The notes below the pieces were generated by a model. The model saw nothing but the letters and a program-made list of their open reading frames with translations. It searched no databases and had not been told where the DNA came from. A program made the translations under genes and the position numbers. Below are positions 1-7,283 of a stretch of DNA of 51,521 nt, in pieces (position 1 is the first letter of the stretch; every line of letters starts with the position of its first letter). Origin of the DNA: Lachnospiraceae bacterium A4 (GTDB lineage Bacteria; Bacillota; Clostridia; Lachnospirales; Lachnospiraceae); contig KE159565.1 in the NCBI GenBank assembly GCA_000403215.2, positions 145,028-196,548 on the forward strand, given 5' to 3'.

Positions 1-179
1 GTGTAAATAAGATAGAGGGGATGTTTTGCGCATTTTTTCAGATGTGGACAACTGAAAAGAAAAAAAGCTGTGAAGGCGGCAGGATGTCCAGATTCCGAAC
101 AGACTGACAGCAAGTTCATAATAAATGATGTCGTTTGGAAGCCTTCGTGAAACAACCCTGAAATAGTGAATGTTCGGAA

Positions 180-208
180 TAGACTTCATACATTCCCTGT
201 GATATAAT
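180..208 (+). promoter_or_regulatory. Predicted sigma-A promoter of the coiled-coil gene
   Basis: The -35 box TAGACT (180-185, 4 of 6 consensus matches) is followed after 17 bp by a perfect -10 TATAAT (203-208). A small inverted repeat (TAACGG at 217-222, CCGTTA at 229-234) lies just after the expected start point and could be an operator or a leader hairpin. The 179 bases to the left hold no gene I can support. Confidence 0.6.
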
Positions 209-254
209 ACAGCTATTAACGGAAAAAGCCGTTACAAAGATGAGGAGTGATACG

Positions 255-830
255 ATGACAGACAATGAATTATTGTTAGCGATTTCGAATATGATGGACA
301 CGAAGCTCGAGCCCGTCAATAAGGAAATACAAGGACTTAAAGGAGAAATTCTGGGAATCAAGGAGGACGTGAAGGGTCTCAAAGAGGACGTGGAAGTTCT
401 GAAGGAGGACGTGAAGGGTCTCAAAGAGGACGTGGAAGTTCTGAAGGAGGACGTGAAGGGTCTGAAAGAGGACGTGGAAGTCTTGAAGGAGGACGTGAAG
501 GGTCTGAAAGAGGACGTGGAAGTCTTGAAGGAGGACGTGAAGGGTCTGAAAGAAGACGTGGAAGTTTTGAAGGAGGACGTGAAGGGTCTGAAGGAGGACG
601 TGGAAGTTCTGAAGGAAGATGTCTCCGATCTGAAAATAAGAGTGAAAAAGATAGAATTAACACAGGAAACGCAGATTTTGCCACAGCTAAACACGATACA
701 GGCATGTTATACTTCGACTTACGAGCGGTACAAGGTCAGTGTTGATGACTATGAGACGATGAAACAGGATATCTCTGTTCTCAAGAATGTAGTGGAACAG
801 CACAGCGAGAAGCTGCAATTGCTGGCATAA
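255..830 (+). CDS. Coiled-coil repeat protein of unknown function
   Basis: This encodes 191 residues. The ATG at 255 is preferred over the in-frame ATG at 240 because AGGAG at 243-247 sits 7 bases before it. After a short acidic N-terminus (about 35 residues), the protein consists of the 14-residue unit KEDVKGLKEDVEVL repeated six times. V and L recur with heptad spacing, so a long uninterrupted coiled coil is expected. A different helical C-terminus of about 65 residues follows. There is no signal peptide or membrane segment, so it is probably cytoplasmic. It ends 3 bases before the DUF402 gene, with which it is probably cotranscribed. Function is unknown; a structural or oligomerising role is only inference. 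Confidence 0.75.
   Translation: MTDNELLLAISNMMDTKLEPVNKEIQGLKGEILGIKEDVKGLKEDVEVLKEDVKGLKEDVEVLKEDVKGLKEDVEVLKEDVKGLKEDVEVLKEDVKGLKEDVEVLKEDVKGLKEDVEVLKEDVSDLKIRVKKIELTQETQILPQLNTIQACYTSTYERYKVSVDDYETMKQDISVLKNVVEQHSEKLQLLA
360..611 (+). repeat. Six tandem 42-bp repeats inside the coiled-coil gene
   Basis: Six 42-bp units start at 360, 402, 444, 486, 528 and 570. Each codes 14 residues and consists of two similar 21-bp halves. The copies differ at only a few positions, mostly synonymous (CTC/CTG, TTCTG/TCTTG). Such conservation at DNA level suggests recent expansion by slippage or unequal recombination. Gain or loss of a unit keeps the frame. Confidence 0.95.
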
Positions 831-833
831 GGA

Positions 834-1178
834 ATGAGCAAGAAGGGAGATGATTTTTACTGTATTACAGCCATGATGAATAGCGACAATGACATTGTAG
901 TGTGGTACATAGATATGATTGCCAGTCAGGGACTGGACACGGACGGGATTTTGTATTTTGATGATCTGTACCTTGATTTGGTCGTTTATCCGAATGGTGA
1001 GATCATGGTGGATGATTTGGATGAGCTGGAGGAGGCGCTGCGCCAGTCAGACATAACGCAGGCACAGTTTGACCTTGCGATGAACACAGCAGATACCTTA
1101 AAAAGCGGACTGTTGAAGGACATCAACTTGTTCAGGCAGTACACCATGAAATGTTATGAAATCGTATCAGCAGAATAA
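834..1178 (+). CDS. Short DUF402-family protein, N-terminus apparently missing
   Basis: This encodes 114 residues. The core GILYFDDLYLDLVVYPNGE, followed by a DDLDELEEA segment and a C-terminal helix, matches the DUF402 family (nucleoside phosphatase-like or RNA-associated beta-barrel proteins). Family members are usually about 170-190 residues, so the first 60 or so appear absent. The start at 834 is 3 bases after the upstream stop and has only a weak ribosome site, so translational coupling is likely. It may be a genuine short variant or the remaining half of a gene broken when the repeat gene arrived. Conserved carboxylates are present, but I cannot say whether it is active. Confidence 0.65.
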   Translation: MSKKGDDFYCITAMMNSDNDIVVWYIDMIASQGLDTDGILYFDDLYLDLVVYPNGEIMVDDLDELEEALRQSDITQAQFDLAMNTADTLKSGLLKDINLFRQYTMKCYEIVSAE

Positions 1179-1304
1179 AATGATATAGGACACAACTCCA
1201 ATAGAATGTGTTATACGACACAGAATATAAATAGGATAAAGACAGGATAAAAATAGCAAAGCGATTGAATAAAATAATATGTAAAAAGCAGGAGGCAGAC
1301 AACA

Positions 1305-1835
1305 ATGAGCAATGTGATGGAAGTGATCAAAAAACGCAGCTCTACAAGGGGCTACACAAGCGAACCGCTGACAGAGGAGGAGCTGAACGCGCTGATACAC
1401 GCAGGGCTGCAGGCGCCGACAGCGGCAAACAGACAGGAGATTCATTTCACAGTACTAAATGGTGACAACCCAATCCTTGCGGAATTGGAGGAGGAGAAAA
1501 ACCGCCTGCGCGAAATCACGGCGCCGCTGCATAATTTCTACTATGAAGCGCCCACCGTCATCATACTCAGCGCTGACAGCGAATTTCGATGGAGTGCGCT
1601 GGACGCTGGAATTGCTGTGGAAAATATGGCGCTGGCAGCAGAGGAGCTTGGACTTGGCAATTTAATCATCGGCTGCATCTATGATGCCATGCGCGGGGAG
1701 AAGAAAGCCTATTTTTCACAGGCATTGAAATTTCCTGAAAAGTATGAGTATGAAATTGCAATTGCATTTGGTCACAAGGCAGTTTTAAAAGAGCCGCACA
1801 CCTACGATGCGGATGCACAGGTGACTTTTTTGTGA
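1305..1835 (+). CDS. Nitroreductase family protein
   Basis: This encodes 176 residues, the normal size for a small FMN-dependent nitroreductase. The N-terminal RSSTRGYTSEPLTEEEL and APTAANRQ motifs are the typical FMN phosphate and ribityl contacts. The later segment ALDAGIAVENMALAAEELGL is the conserved dimer helix, and GLGNLIIGCI follows it. The family reduces nitroaromatics, quinones or flavins with NAD(P)H; the substrate cannot be read from sequence. AGGAGG at 1290-1295 lies 9 bases before the ATG. It is a single gene that converges on the lipoprotein gene. Confidence 0.88.
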   Translation: MSNVMEVIKKRSSTRGYTSEPLTEEELNALIHAGLQAPTAANRQEIHFTVLNGDNPILAELEEEKNRLREITAPLHNFYYEAPTVIILSADSEFRWSALDAGIAVENMALAAEELGLGNLIIGCIYDAMRGEKKAYFSQALKFPEKYEYEIAIAFGHKAVLKEPHTYDADAQVTFL

Positions 1836-1872
1836 CACGACCGTAAAATGTCAACAGAAGCAGGGAAATGTT

Positions 1873-3327
1873 TTAATGACTGCGCCGTCCCATAAAATCA
1901 ATCACAAGTCCTGTCAGGCAGGTGTCCTCATAGGTGGTTCCTGCATAGACATCCTCAATCACAAACTGAAAGTGAATCTCCACACCATCTGCCGCCTTCA
2001 TCGTATCGGGCGGCAGGGTGAAATACTGCGGAGCAATGGTGTCCTCCAACTCCAGATAGGCATAAGGCTGGTTTTCCACATACATTAGAAGCCGCTTCAC
2101 CCGCCCATTCTCTGCCCATGTTTTTTGGTTTTTGGCATAGCCGTTGACCACGCAGATTTGGGTGTAACGCATATAGCCATCATAGATGTCCGGCTCGATA
2201 TCGCCGGTTAGAAAGCAAACCGTTCCTTTTGGGTACAGGTCATGTTCATAGGAATATCCGCATCTGGCTGTGACGCAGATGCTTTCACCGATTCCGGCGC
2301 CGTCTGCGCCCTCTGCCCATGCAAGGTTGCGTCCAGCCAGATATCTTAGATTCTCCGCAGCATAGTTTCCGTTCTTGGATATAAGGCAGGAGGAGGCGTC
2401 AATCTCGTAGTCCCACTCCATCATGGCACAAAATTCGCCACAGGGGATGTACCACTCTGGAAATCCATAGTACAGTGCATCATCATGATACGCGAAAGGA
2501 TAGAACATGGAATCGTCTGAGCCATCTTCACCTTGGAAAAAGTTTCCAATCTCAGGTTTTAGTGTGAGTGGGGTGTCAGGATAGTACACGATTGGCTTAC
2601 TGCTGTAATAAGATGGAATTTCTACTGCATGCCACTGGTTTTGGGCGGCATATGCTTTTAGTTCATCTGCTATTTTTGCTGTTTTATTCTGGTAGGACAT
2701 ATAACATATATAACCTGTTTCTGCGCAGTCTGCAAAGACTTCATTTTTCAGAAGAACCTCTCGGTTACTAAAATAGATTCCCCATAACCCGAAGTTGCCT
2801 GCAAATGCCCGCTCATGAATCGTGAGTTTCGCATCAAGGGCAGTTTCAGGCAACTCCTGTTTTTCAAATATGACATCTGTAAGACCGCAGTTTTCAAAGC
2901 AATGCGCGCCAATCGAGACAATATCCGGCGCAATCCGAAGTTTGCCATAACTATAATTTCCCAGTGGAATATTCTGAAACGCATAGGGCGCAAATGCCGT
3001 CACTGCAACACCGCCCAGCTCTTTGGGAAATACAGCGTTCCAGTCCGATGTTGAGCATGCAGCGTTATCATCGCGAAAGCCCTTAATCACGGCATACTGG
3101 CTGCCATCTGCACTGGTTTTAATCTCATAGTCATAGAGCATTTCAGATGCGGAATCAGACGCAGAATCCAAGGTGAGCTCCGATTCCTGAATCGCTTCCG
3201 AGTCAGATGTGCTAAGGTCTGAGGGGGGTATTGCGGCGGATGGGTGCGCGATTTCCTCGGCAGTGCCACAACCTGTTAAAAGCACCGCCAGAATCAAAGC
3301 GGAGAGTATTTGTTGAGAAATTTTCAT
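1873..3327 (-). CDS. Lipoprotein with BspA-type leucine-rich repeats
   Basis: This encodes 484 residues. I start it at 3327 (MKISQQIL...), where GGAGGT lies 3-8 bases upstream; the longer reading to 3384 adds 19 residues with no ribosome site. A lysine-poor signal segment ends in the lipobox LLTGCG, so the protein should be lipidated on a cysteine near residue 20 and anchored outside. A Ser/Asp-rich linker precedes LRR_5/BspA-like repeats at about residues 75-230, with the pattern IVSIGAHCFENCGLTDVIF. The C-terminal 200 residues are unrecognised. BspA-like repeats often mediate binding to host or matrix. It lies 74 bp downstream of the HAD gene and may share its transcript. Confidence 0.75.
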   Translation of the reverse strand: MKISQQILSALILAVLLTGCGTAEEIAHPSAAIPPSDLSTSDSEAIQESELTLDSASDSASEMLYDYEIKTSADGSQYAVIKGFRDDNAACSTSDWNAVFPKELGGVAVTAFAPYAFQNIPLGNYSYGKLRIAPDIVSIGAHCFENCGLTDVIFEKQELPETALDAKLTIHERAFAGNFGLWGIYFSNREVLLKNEVFADCAETGYICYMSYQNKTAKIADELKAYAAQNQWHAVEIPSYYSSKPIVYYPDTPLTLKPEIGNFFQGEDGSDDSMFYPFAYHDDALYYGFPEWYIPCGEFCAMMEWDYEIDASSCLISKNGNYAAENLRYLAGRNLAWAEGADGAGIGESICVTARCGYSYEHDLYPKGTVCFLTGDIEPDIYDGYMRYTQICVVNGYAKNQKTWAENGRVKRLLMYVENQPYAYLELEDTIAPQYFTLPPDTMKAADGVEIHFQFVIEDVYAGTTYEDTCLTGLVIDFMGRRSH

Positions 3328-3401
3328 ATGAACCTCCAAATCCTTTTCCTCCATAAAATGAAGCGAAACAAATGACATCGCCACAAAGCGGCAGACATGC
3401 T

Positions 3402-4199
3402 TTATATGAAGTTATAATGTTCCAGCGCCTGACGGATTCCGCCGCAGCTTGACTTGGCAGTGATATATTCCACCTGCGCAAAAAGGCTCTCTGGCGATGC
3501 GTTGCCCATGGCAATACTGTGGGGCACGTAGGAGAGCATCGGCAGGTCGTTGTTGCTGTCCCCGAGGGCGTAGGCATCGGACAGATTCAGATGATAATGA
3601 TTTAGTACATACTGGATTCCGGTTGCTTTCGAGTATCCATAAGGCACAAATTCCCGAAATGTGCCGCCCCTGTCGATGCAGTCAAACCACTTGTCGCTGA
3701 CACGGCGGAATGCCGTGAGCTGTGCTTCCTCCTGATACCAAATCACAAACTTATCTGCAAAAAAGTTTGGGCTTTCGAGATCTTCGGGCATGTCATCATA
3801 CCGATGGGCGAAGGAATTATACTGGCGCACTGCGTCCGGGTGGTGCAGCGGGCGTGACAGATCAAACGCCACAAAGCTGCGGGATTCAAACAAAATATCC
3901 ACATCTGCCGCGCGCGCCGCCTGTAAAAGCTGCATTGTCGTGGAGTGGGTCTGCGCGACATGGAGAACATCCTGTCCCCCGCAGTAAATATTGGTGCCGC
4001 AGCCGCACACATATCCGTCCCAGCCCACCTCCCGAAAGCGGCGCTCAACATTCTGGAAGCAGCGGCCTGTGTTGATGAACATGAGATTTCCGTTTGCGCG
4101 TGCCGCTGCGATTGCGGAAACAGTGTCCGCCGGAACGCTGCCGTCAAGTTCTGAGGTCAGTGTCCCATCTATATCAAAAAAAGCTATTTTTCTTGCCAT
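3402..4199 (-). CDS. HAD superfamily (Cof-type, IIB) phosphatase
   Basis: This encodes 265 residues, a usual length for the Cof subfamily. Motif I FFDIDGTLTSE near residue 10 supplies the nucleophile and acid aspartates. Motif II is FINTGR, and motif IV ALGDSNNDLPML is near the C-terminus. The central cap is of the IIB type. These enzymes hydrolyse sugar phosphates, flavin nucleotides or pyridoxal phosphate; the substrate here is unknown. The start at 4199 is supported by GGAGAG just upstream and by the protein beginning directly before motif I. It lies 20 bp after the preceding minus-strand gene, so cotranscription is likely. Confidence 0.88.
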   Translation of the reverse strand: MARKIAFFDIDGTLTSELDGSVPADTVSAIAAARANGNLMFINTGRCFQNVERRFREVGWDGYVCGCGTNIYCGGQDVLHVAQTHSTTMQLLQAARAADVDILFESRSFVAFDLSRPLHHPDAVRQYNSFAHRYDDMPEDLESPNFFADKFVIWYQEEAQLTAFRRVSDKWFDCIDRGGTFREFVPYGYSKATGIQYVLNHYHLNLSDAYALGDSNNDLPMLSYVPHSIAMGNASPESLFAQVEYITAKSSCGGIRQALEHYNFI

Positions 4200-4219
4200 G
4201 TGGCTCTCTCCTTTTCCTG

Positions 4220-5161
4220 TCACGGCAGACGAATGATCCGACGATAACAAAAGTAATTGTTGGACAATGAATGATCATATTCCTTGATTGGCTCGCGGTA
4301 AAAAGCCGTATAGCAGGGCAGGACATAGATTGCGCCGTCCCCGCCGCATAGAGAACACCCGCCGTCCCCGCCTTTTACATACATCGTGTTATCAATGATT
4401 TCATATTTATAAGAATTATAGGCAATAAATAATCCTAGCATATTGGCCCGCTCTAATATTGACTTTTCCCTGACATCGCTGACGCAGCCCACATTAAAGA
4501 TTTCCGGCAGGACATCGCACAGGGTATCACCCCAGCGAAACAGCGTGCGCGCGCCGCCATTGCAGAGATATTCCCACTCGTCCTCTGTCGCCAGTGTGAA
4601 AGGACCTTCTTTTAGAGAACGGACAGCTTCCGTCAAAGAGGGTGCATCCTGTTCAAGATAGCGGCAGTCCACCTCCACAATCAGATCTCCGATATCCGCG
4701 GTGCGCAGCGGTGACAGGCACTCAGACAGGTGTGCATTCCACTTTGCCATGAAATCCGTCCAGCTTGTACAACCGGCATCTTGCATTTCTTCTTTTAAAT
4801 TTTCCAACTCTTCCGCTAACTCCGCGCGCAGTTCGTCCGCTTTTTTGGCGTTACTTTTCGTGATTTGCTGCGCATAGTACTCTTTCATCTCAGCCATCTG
4901 GTCTTGATAGTATTCTTGCCCCTGTTCAAAGTATTCCCGCAGATCGTCCAATACACCGTCTCCCAAAGGACACTGATGTGTGTCCCAGCCTAACGTGACA
5001 TTTTTCTGACCAGCGACATAAACAAACTGAGAACCTTCATACTCTAAAATCCAAGTTTCCCGTTCGATGTGATTCATGCTCGTTTTGATGGTTCCCTTAC
5101 ACTCAAAATGGATTCCTAAGGACTCAATGCGGGAACGAATATTGTTTGGTAATTCTGACAT
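4220..5161 (-). CDS. Unrecognised protein with coiled coil and FGE/SUMF1-like patch
   Basis: This encodes 313 residues. The start at 5161 has GGAGG 5-9 bases upstream; the longer ORF lacks a site. The N-terminal 80 residues are mixed and include WILEYEGSQFVYVAG. Residues about 85-150 are a charged helix likely to form a coiled coil. The C-terminal half contains LATEDEWEYLCNGGARTLFR followed by WGD, the hallmark of formylglycine-generating enzyme-like (SUMF1/EgtB/PvdO) folds, and ends YFCYRRIIRLP, resembling the end of that fold. The full fold needs about 250 residues, and the family's calcium and copper-site cysteines cannot be confirmed. The role is unknown. It is first in a probable three-gene minus-strand operon. 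Confidence 0.6.
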   Translation of the reverse strand: MSELPNNIRSRIESLGIHFECKGTIKTSMNHIERETWILEYEGSQFVYVAGQKNVTLGWDTHQCPLGDGVLDDLREYFEQGQEYYQDQMAEMKEYYAQQITKSNAKKADELRAELAEELENLKEEMQDAGCTSWTDFMAKWNAHLSECLSPLRTADIGDLIVEVDCRYLEQDAPSLTEAVRSLKEGPFTLATEDEWEYLCNGGARTLFRWGDTLCDVLPEIFNVGCVSDVREKSILERANMLGLFIAYNSYKYEIIDNTMYVKGGDGGCSLCGGDGAIYVLPCYTAFYREPIKEYDHSLSNNYFCYRRIIRLP

Positions 5162-5190
5162 AACGTCCTCCTTTATGGTATCATTTTCTA

Positions 5191-5219
5191 AATATATAAG
5201 AAATAACAGCAAAAGTCAA
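5191..5219 (-). promoter_or_regulatory. Predicted sigma-A promoter of the 5161-1873 minus-strand group
   Basis: On the minus strand, TTGACT (5214-5219) is followed after exactly 17 bp by TATATT (5191-5196). It lies 30 bp before the start codon at 5161. Both boxes are close to consensus. Confidence 0.7.
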
Positions 5220-5258
5220 CAATACTGTCAGATTTTGCCCGCATAAAAAGTATTATAG

Positions 5259-5423
5259 TTAGGAACTGTAAAAAAATAACTGACGCAACTTGACTTGGCT
5301 ATTTCTCCGATGATGCATGCCAAAAATCCTCGCCGTAGCCCGCTGCGCCTACGTTTTATGACATACATCATCGAAGAAATATCCTGCGCAATCTGCATCA
5401 CTTATTTTCCTACAATTCCTTAG
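5259..5423. mobile_element. Palindromic MITE-like element
   Basis: About 165 bp whose two halves are imperfect inverted copies. The ends AGGAACTGTA (5261-5270) and TACAATTCCT (5411-5420) pair. Next in, AAATAAcTGAcGCA pairs with TGCaTCAcTTATTT. The arms ATTTCTcCGATGATG (5301-5315) and CATCATCGaAGAAAT (5366-5380) pair further in, and GTAG (5335-5338) with CTAC (5349-5352) lies near the centre. It has no coding capacity. This form fits a non-autonomous miniature element or a large RNA hairpin. It lies between a divergent gene pair, close to the sigma factor gene. Confidence 0.75.
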
Positions 5424-5491
5424 GAGCGGACTTGTGACAAGTAAATACGAACTATGGGCTTATATGACGAAAGGAAGGAGGTGGTTTGAGA

Positions 5492-6010
5492 ATGGAACAG
5501 GATGCAGAGGAATTGTTTACGCGCTATGGGGACATGATTTACAGGATTGCCATGTCGTATGGAAATTCTGCGCAGTTTGCAGAGGACATGGTTCAGGAGG
5601 TTTTCGTGCGGTATTTGAAAAAAAGACCCGCGTTTGAAACCCGTGAACATGAAAAGGCATGGTTTATTCGTGTGGCGGTAAACTGCTGTAAAAGTACATT
5701 GTCGTCCGCGTGGTTTCGGCATGTCTGTCCGCTCGAGGAAACAGGACAGACTGCGGTGCCGTTTGGCGATGAGGAATCAGGCGTGCTGTATGAACTGTTG
5801 TGCACCCTTCCGGCTAAGTACCGCATTGTGCTGTATCTGCGCTATTACGAGGAGTACCAAGTGAAGGAGATTGCCGGTGTACTTGGCGTTACGCCCAATC
5901 TTGTCTCGGCGAGACTGCTGCGGGCAAAAAAGCTGCTGCGGCAGGCGTTTTTCAAACAGAATCAAAATCAGGAAAAGGAGGCGTTTCGGGATGAAACAGG
6001 AAATATATAA
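5492..6010 (+). CDS. ECF-type RNA polymerase sigma factor
   Basis: This encodes 172 residues, typical of extracytoplasmic-function sigma-70 factors. Region 2 occupies about residues 6-50 (FTRYGDMIYRIAMSYG, AEDMVQEVFVRYLK). A linker follows, then region 4 at about 100-150 (LPAKYRIVLYLRYYEEY, VKEIAGVLGVTPNLVSARL), a helix-turn-helix for the -35 element. I start at the ATG at 5492, 10 bases after GGAGG (5477-5481); a TTG at 5486 is possible. Its last 20 bases overlap the next gene, the common arrangement of a sigma factor with its inhibitor. The signal is unknown. Confidence 0.9.
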   Translation: MEQDAEELFTRYGDMIYRIAMSYGNSAQFAEDMVQEVFVRYLKKRPAFETREHEKAWFIRVAVNCCKSTLSSAWFRHVCPLEETGQTAVPFGDEESGVLYELLCTLPAKYRIVLYLRYYEEYQVKEIAGVLGVTPNLVSARLLRAKKLLRQAFFKQNQNQEKEAFRDETGNI

Positions 6011-7094
6011 GAATATGTATCAGCAGATATGCATGACGGAGGAGCAAAAAAACAGTATATGGCGGCGCATACAGGCGGAGCAAACAAGTCTTGCCAATAC
6101 AGTGCGGTTCAGGGCAAAATTTCCGGCGCGCGCCGCAGTCTGTGCGGGCGTGCTTCTGGTGTCCGGCATGACAGTGCTTGCGGCGGGGGAATTTTCGGTG
6201 ATGGACAGACTTGCAGAGGCGATGGGATTTTTCACGGAAAATACGCAGGAACTGACAGAGGAACAAAAAAACGTTTTTGCCCGGTACGGAATGGCGCTTG
6301 GCAATGAAATTTCAATGGCACATGGTACCCTGAAATTCGATGCTGCCCTATATGATGGGGCGTATCTGTTTATTCCGTTCCGCTATGCATTCCATGAGGA
6401 CGCAGAAGGTTTTGCGGAGCTAAAAGCCGGAACGGATATCAGAAAGACAAGTCTGTGGAACGACGGAACCGTGGCAGGATTTCACGAAGACCTTGTGTAC
6501 ATGGACAACGAGCGGATGGGGTATCGCATCCGGCAGGATGCCAAGGCAGTGACTGGCTCCCTCACAAAGTTTCGGCATGAAATTACGGAGGACGGCGTAT
6601 TGTCAGGGAGCGTGCTGCTGACGACAAACGGAGACAGACTGTTCACCGAAGGGGATGTTGTTGAAGTTGTCAGACATGTGCGGGATGTTGAAAAGGAGGA
6701 ACAGAAAGAAGAAGAGATAAAAGTACTCACAGAGTTTACGCTGGAAAAACCCGTAGCGCAGAGTGCGGTCGCGCTGGATGCGGCAGACCGCAGTGCGCTG
6801 GGAGAGCTGGGATTGGATATAGAAAACGTGACCATTTCCCCGCTTTCACTTCAATATGATGGGAGCGGCACACACAAGGATATCACACATACTTATATGG
6901 AGGTTGTTTTGAAGGATGGCAGCGTTGTCGATGACATGGGAGCGGGATATGAAACCGCGCACTCCGCAGCAGAGCAGGAAACCACCGTCTTTCATGCCCG
7001 CCGGTTTTTTACCGCACCCATTCTGCCAGAAGAAATCGCGGGCGTGCGTGTGTGGAATGATAACGCAGAAGAATTGTGGATTGATGTGAAATAG
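5991..7094 (+). CDS. DUF4179-type membrane protein, likely anti-sigma factor
   Basis: This encodes 367 residues. The start at 5991 follows GGAGG (5977-5981) by 9 bases. The N-terminal 45 residues are cytosolic (MKQEIYKNMYQQICMTEEQK) and resemble the short sigma-binding segments of Firmicute anti-sigma factors. One hydrophobic segment, AAVCAGVLLVSGMTVLAAG, lies at about residues 46-64. The remaining 300 residues are predicted extracytoplasmic and match the DUF4179 pattern. The 20-bp overlap with the sigma gene suggests translational coupling and fixed stoichiometry. The anti-sigma role is inferred from position and layout, not shown by a catalytic motif. Confidence 0.75.
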   Translation: MKQEIYKNMYQQICMTEEQKNSIWRRIQAEQTSLANTVRFRAKFPARAAVCAGVLLVSGMTVLAAGEFSVMDRLAEAMGFFTENTQELTEEQKNVFARYGMALGNEISMAHGTLKFDAALYDGAYLFIPFRYAFHEDAEGFAELKAGTDIRKTSLWNDGTVAGFHEDLVYMDNERMGYRIRQDAKAVTGSLTKFRHEITEDGVLSGSVLLTTNGDRLFTEGDVVEVVRHVRDVEKEEQKEEEIKVLTEFTLEKPVAQSAVALDAADRSALGELGLDIENVTISPLSLQYDGSGTHKDITHTYMEVVLKDGSVVDDMGAGYETAHSAAEQETTVFHARRFFTAPILPEEIAGVRVWNDNAEELWIDVK

Positions 7095-7160
7095 AATTCG
7101 CGCGCAAGCATTATGGCGCAGGATTCCCGTTAAGAACAGTCATCGTTTTCGCACAGGTAG

Positions 7161-7189
7161 TTGAATCGATTCAGAATCAGTGATAAAAT
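7161..7189 (+). promoter_or_regulatory. Predicted promoter of the sucrose genes
   Basis: TTGAAT (7161-7166) and TAAAAT (7184-7189) are separated by 17 bp. The palindrome GAATCGATTC (7163-7172) overlaps the -35 box and could be an operator. Roughly 90 bp of untranslated leader precede the hydrolase gene. Confidence 0.65.
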
Positions 7190-7283
7190 GACGATAGACT
7201 ACAGTCCGCTTCTTGAATAGGGGAAAAAGTCTATGCATCGTAGCGGCACCACATTTATGAGAGGCAGAAAAGGAGAAATGGAA

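Noticed and set aside
116-705. Two long antisense ORFs across the 42-bp repeats (Ser/Thr/Phe- and Pro/Arg-rich)
   Set aside because: They are the complementary frames of a GC-rich repeat without stop codons; no ribosome site, and the plus-strand coiled coil explains the sequence.
1231-1260. AGGATAAA repeats before the nitroreductase gene
   Set aside because: Only two to three imperfect short copies in A+T-rich DNA; likely chance.
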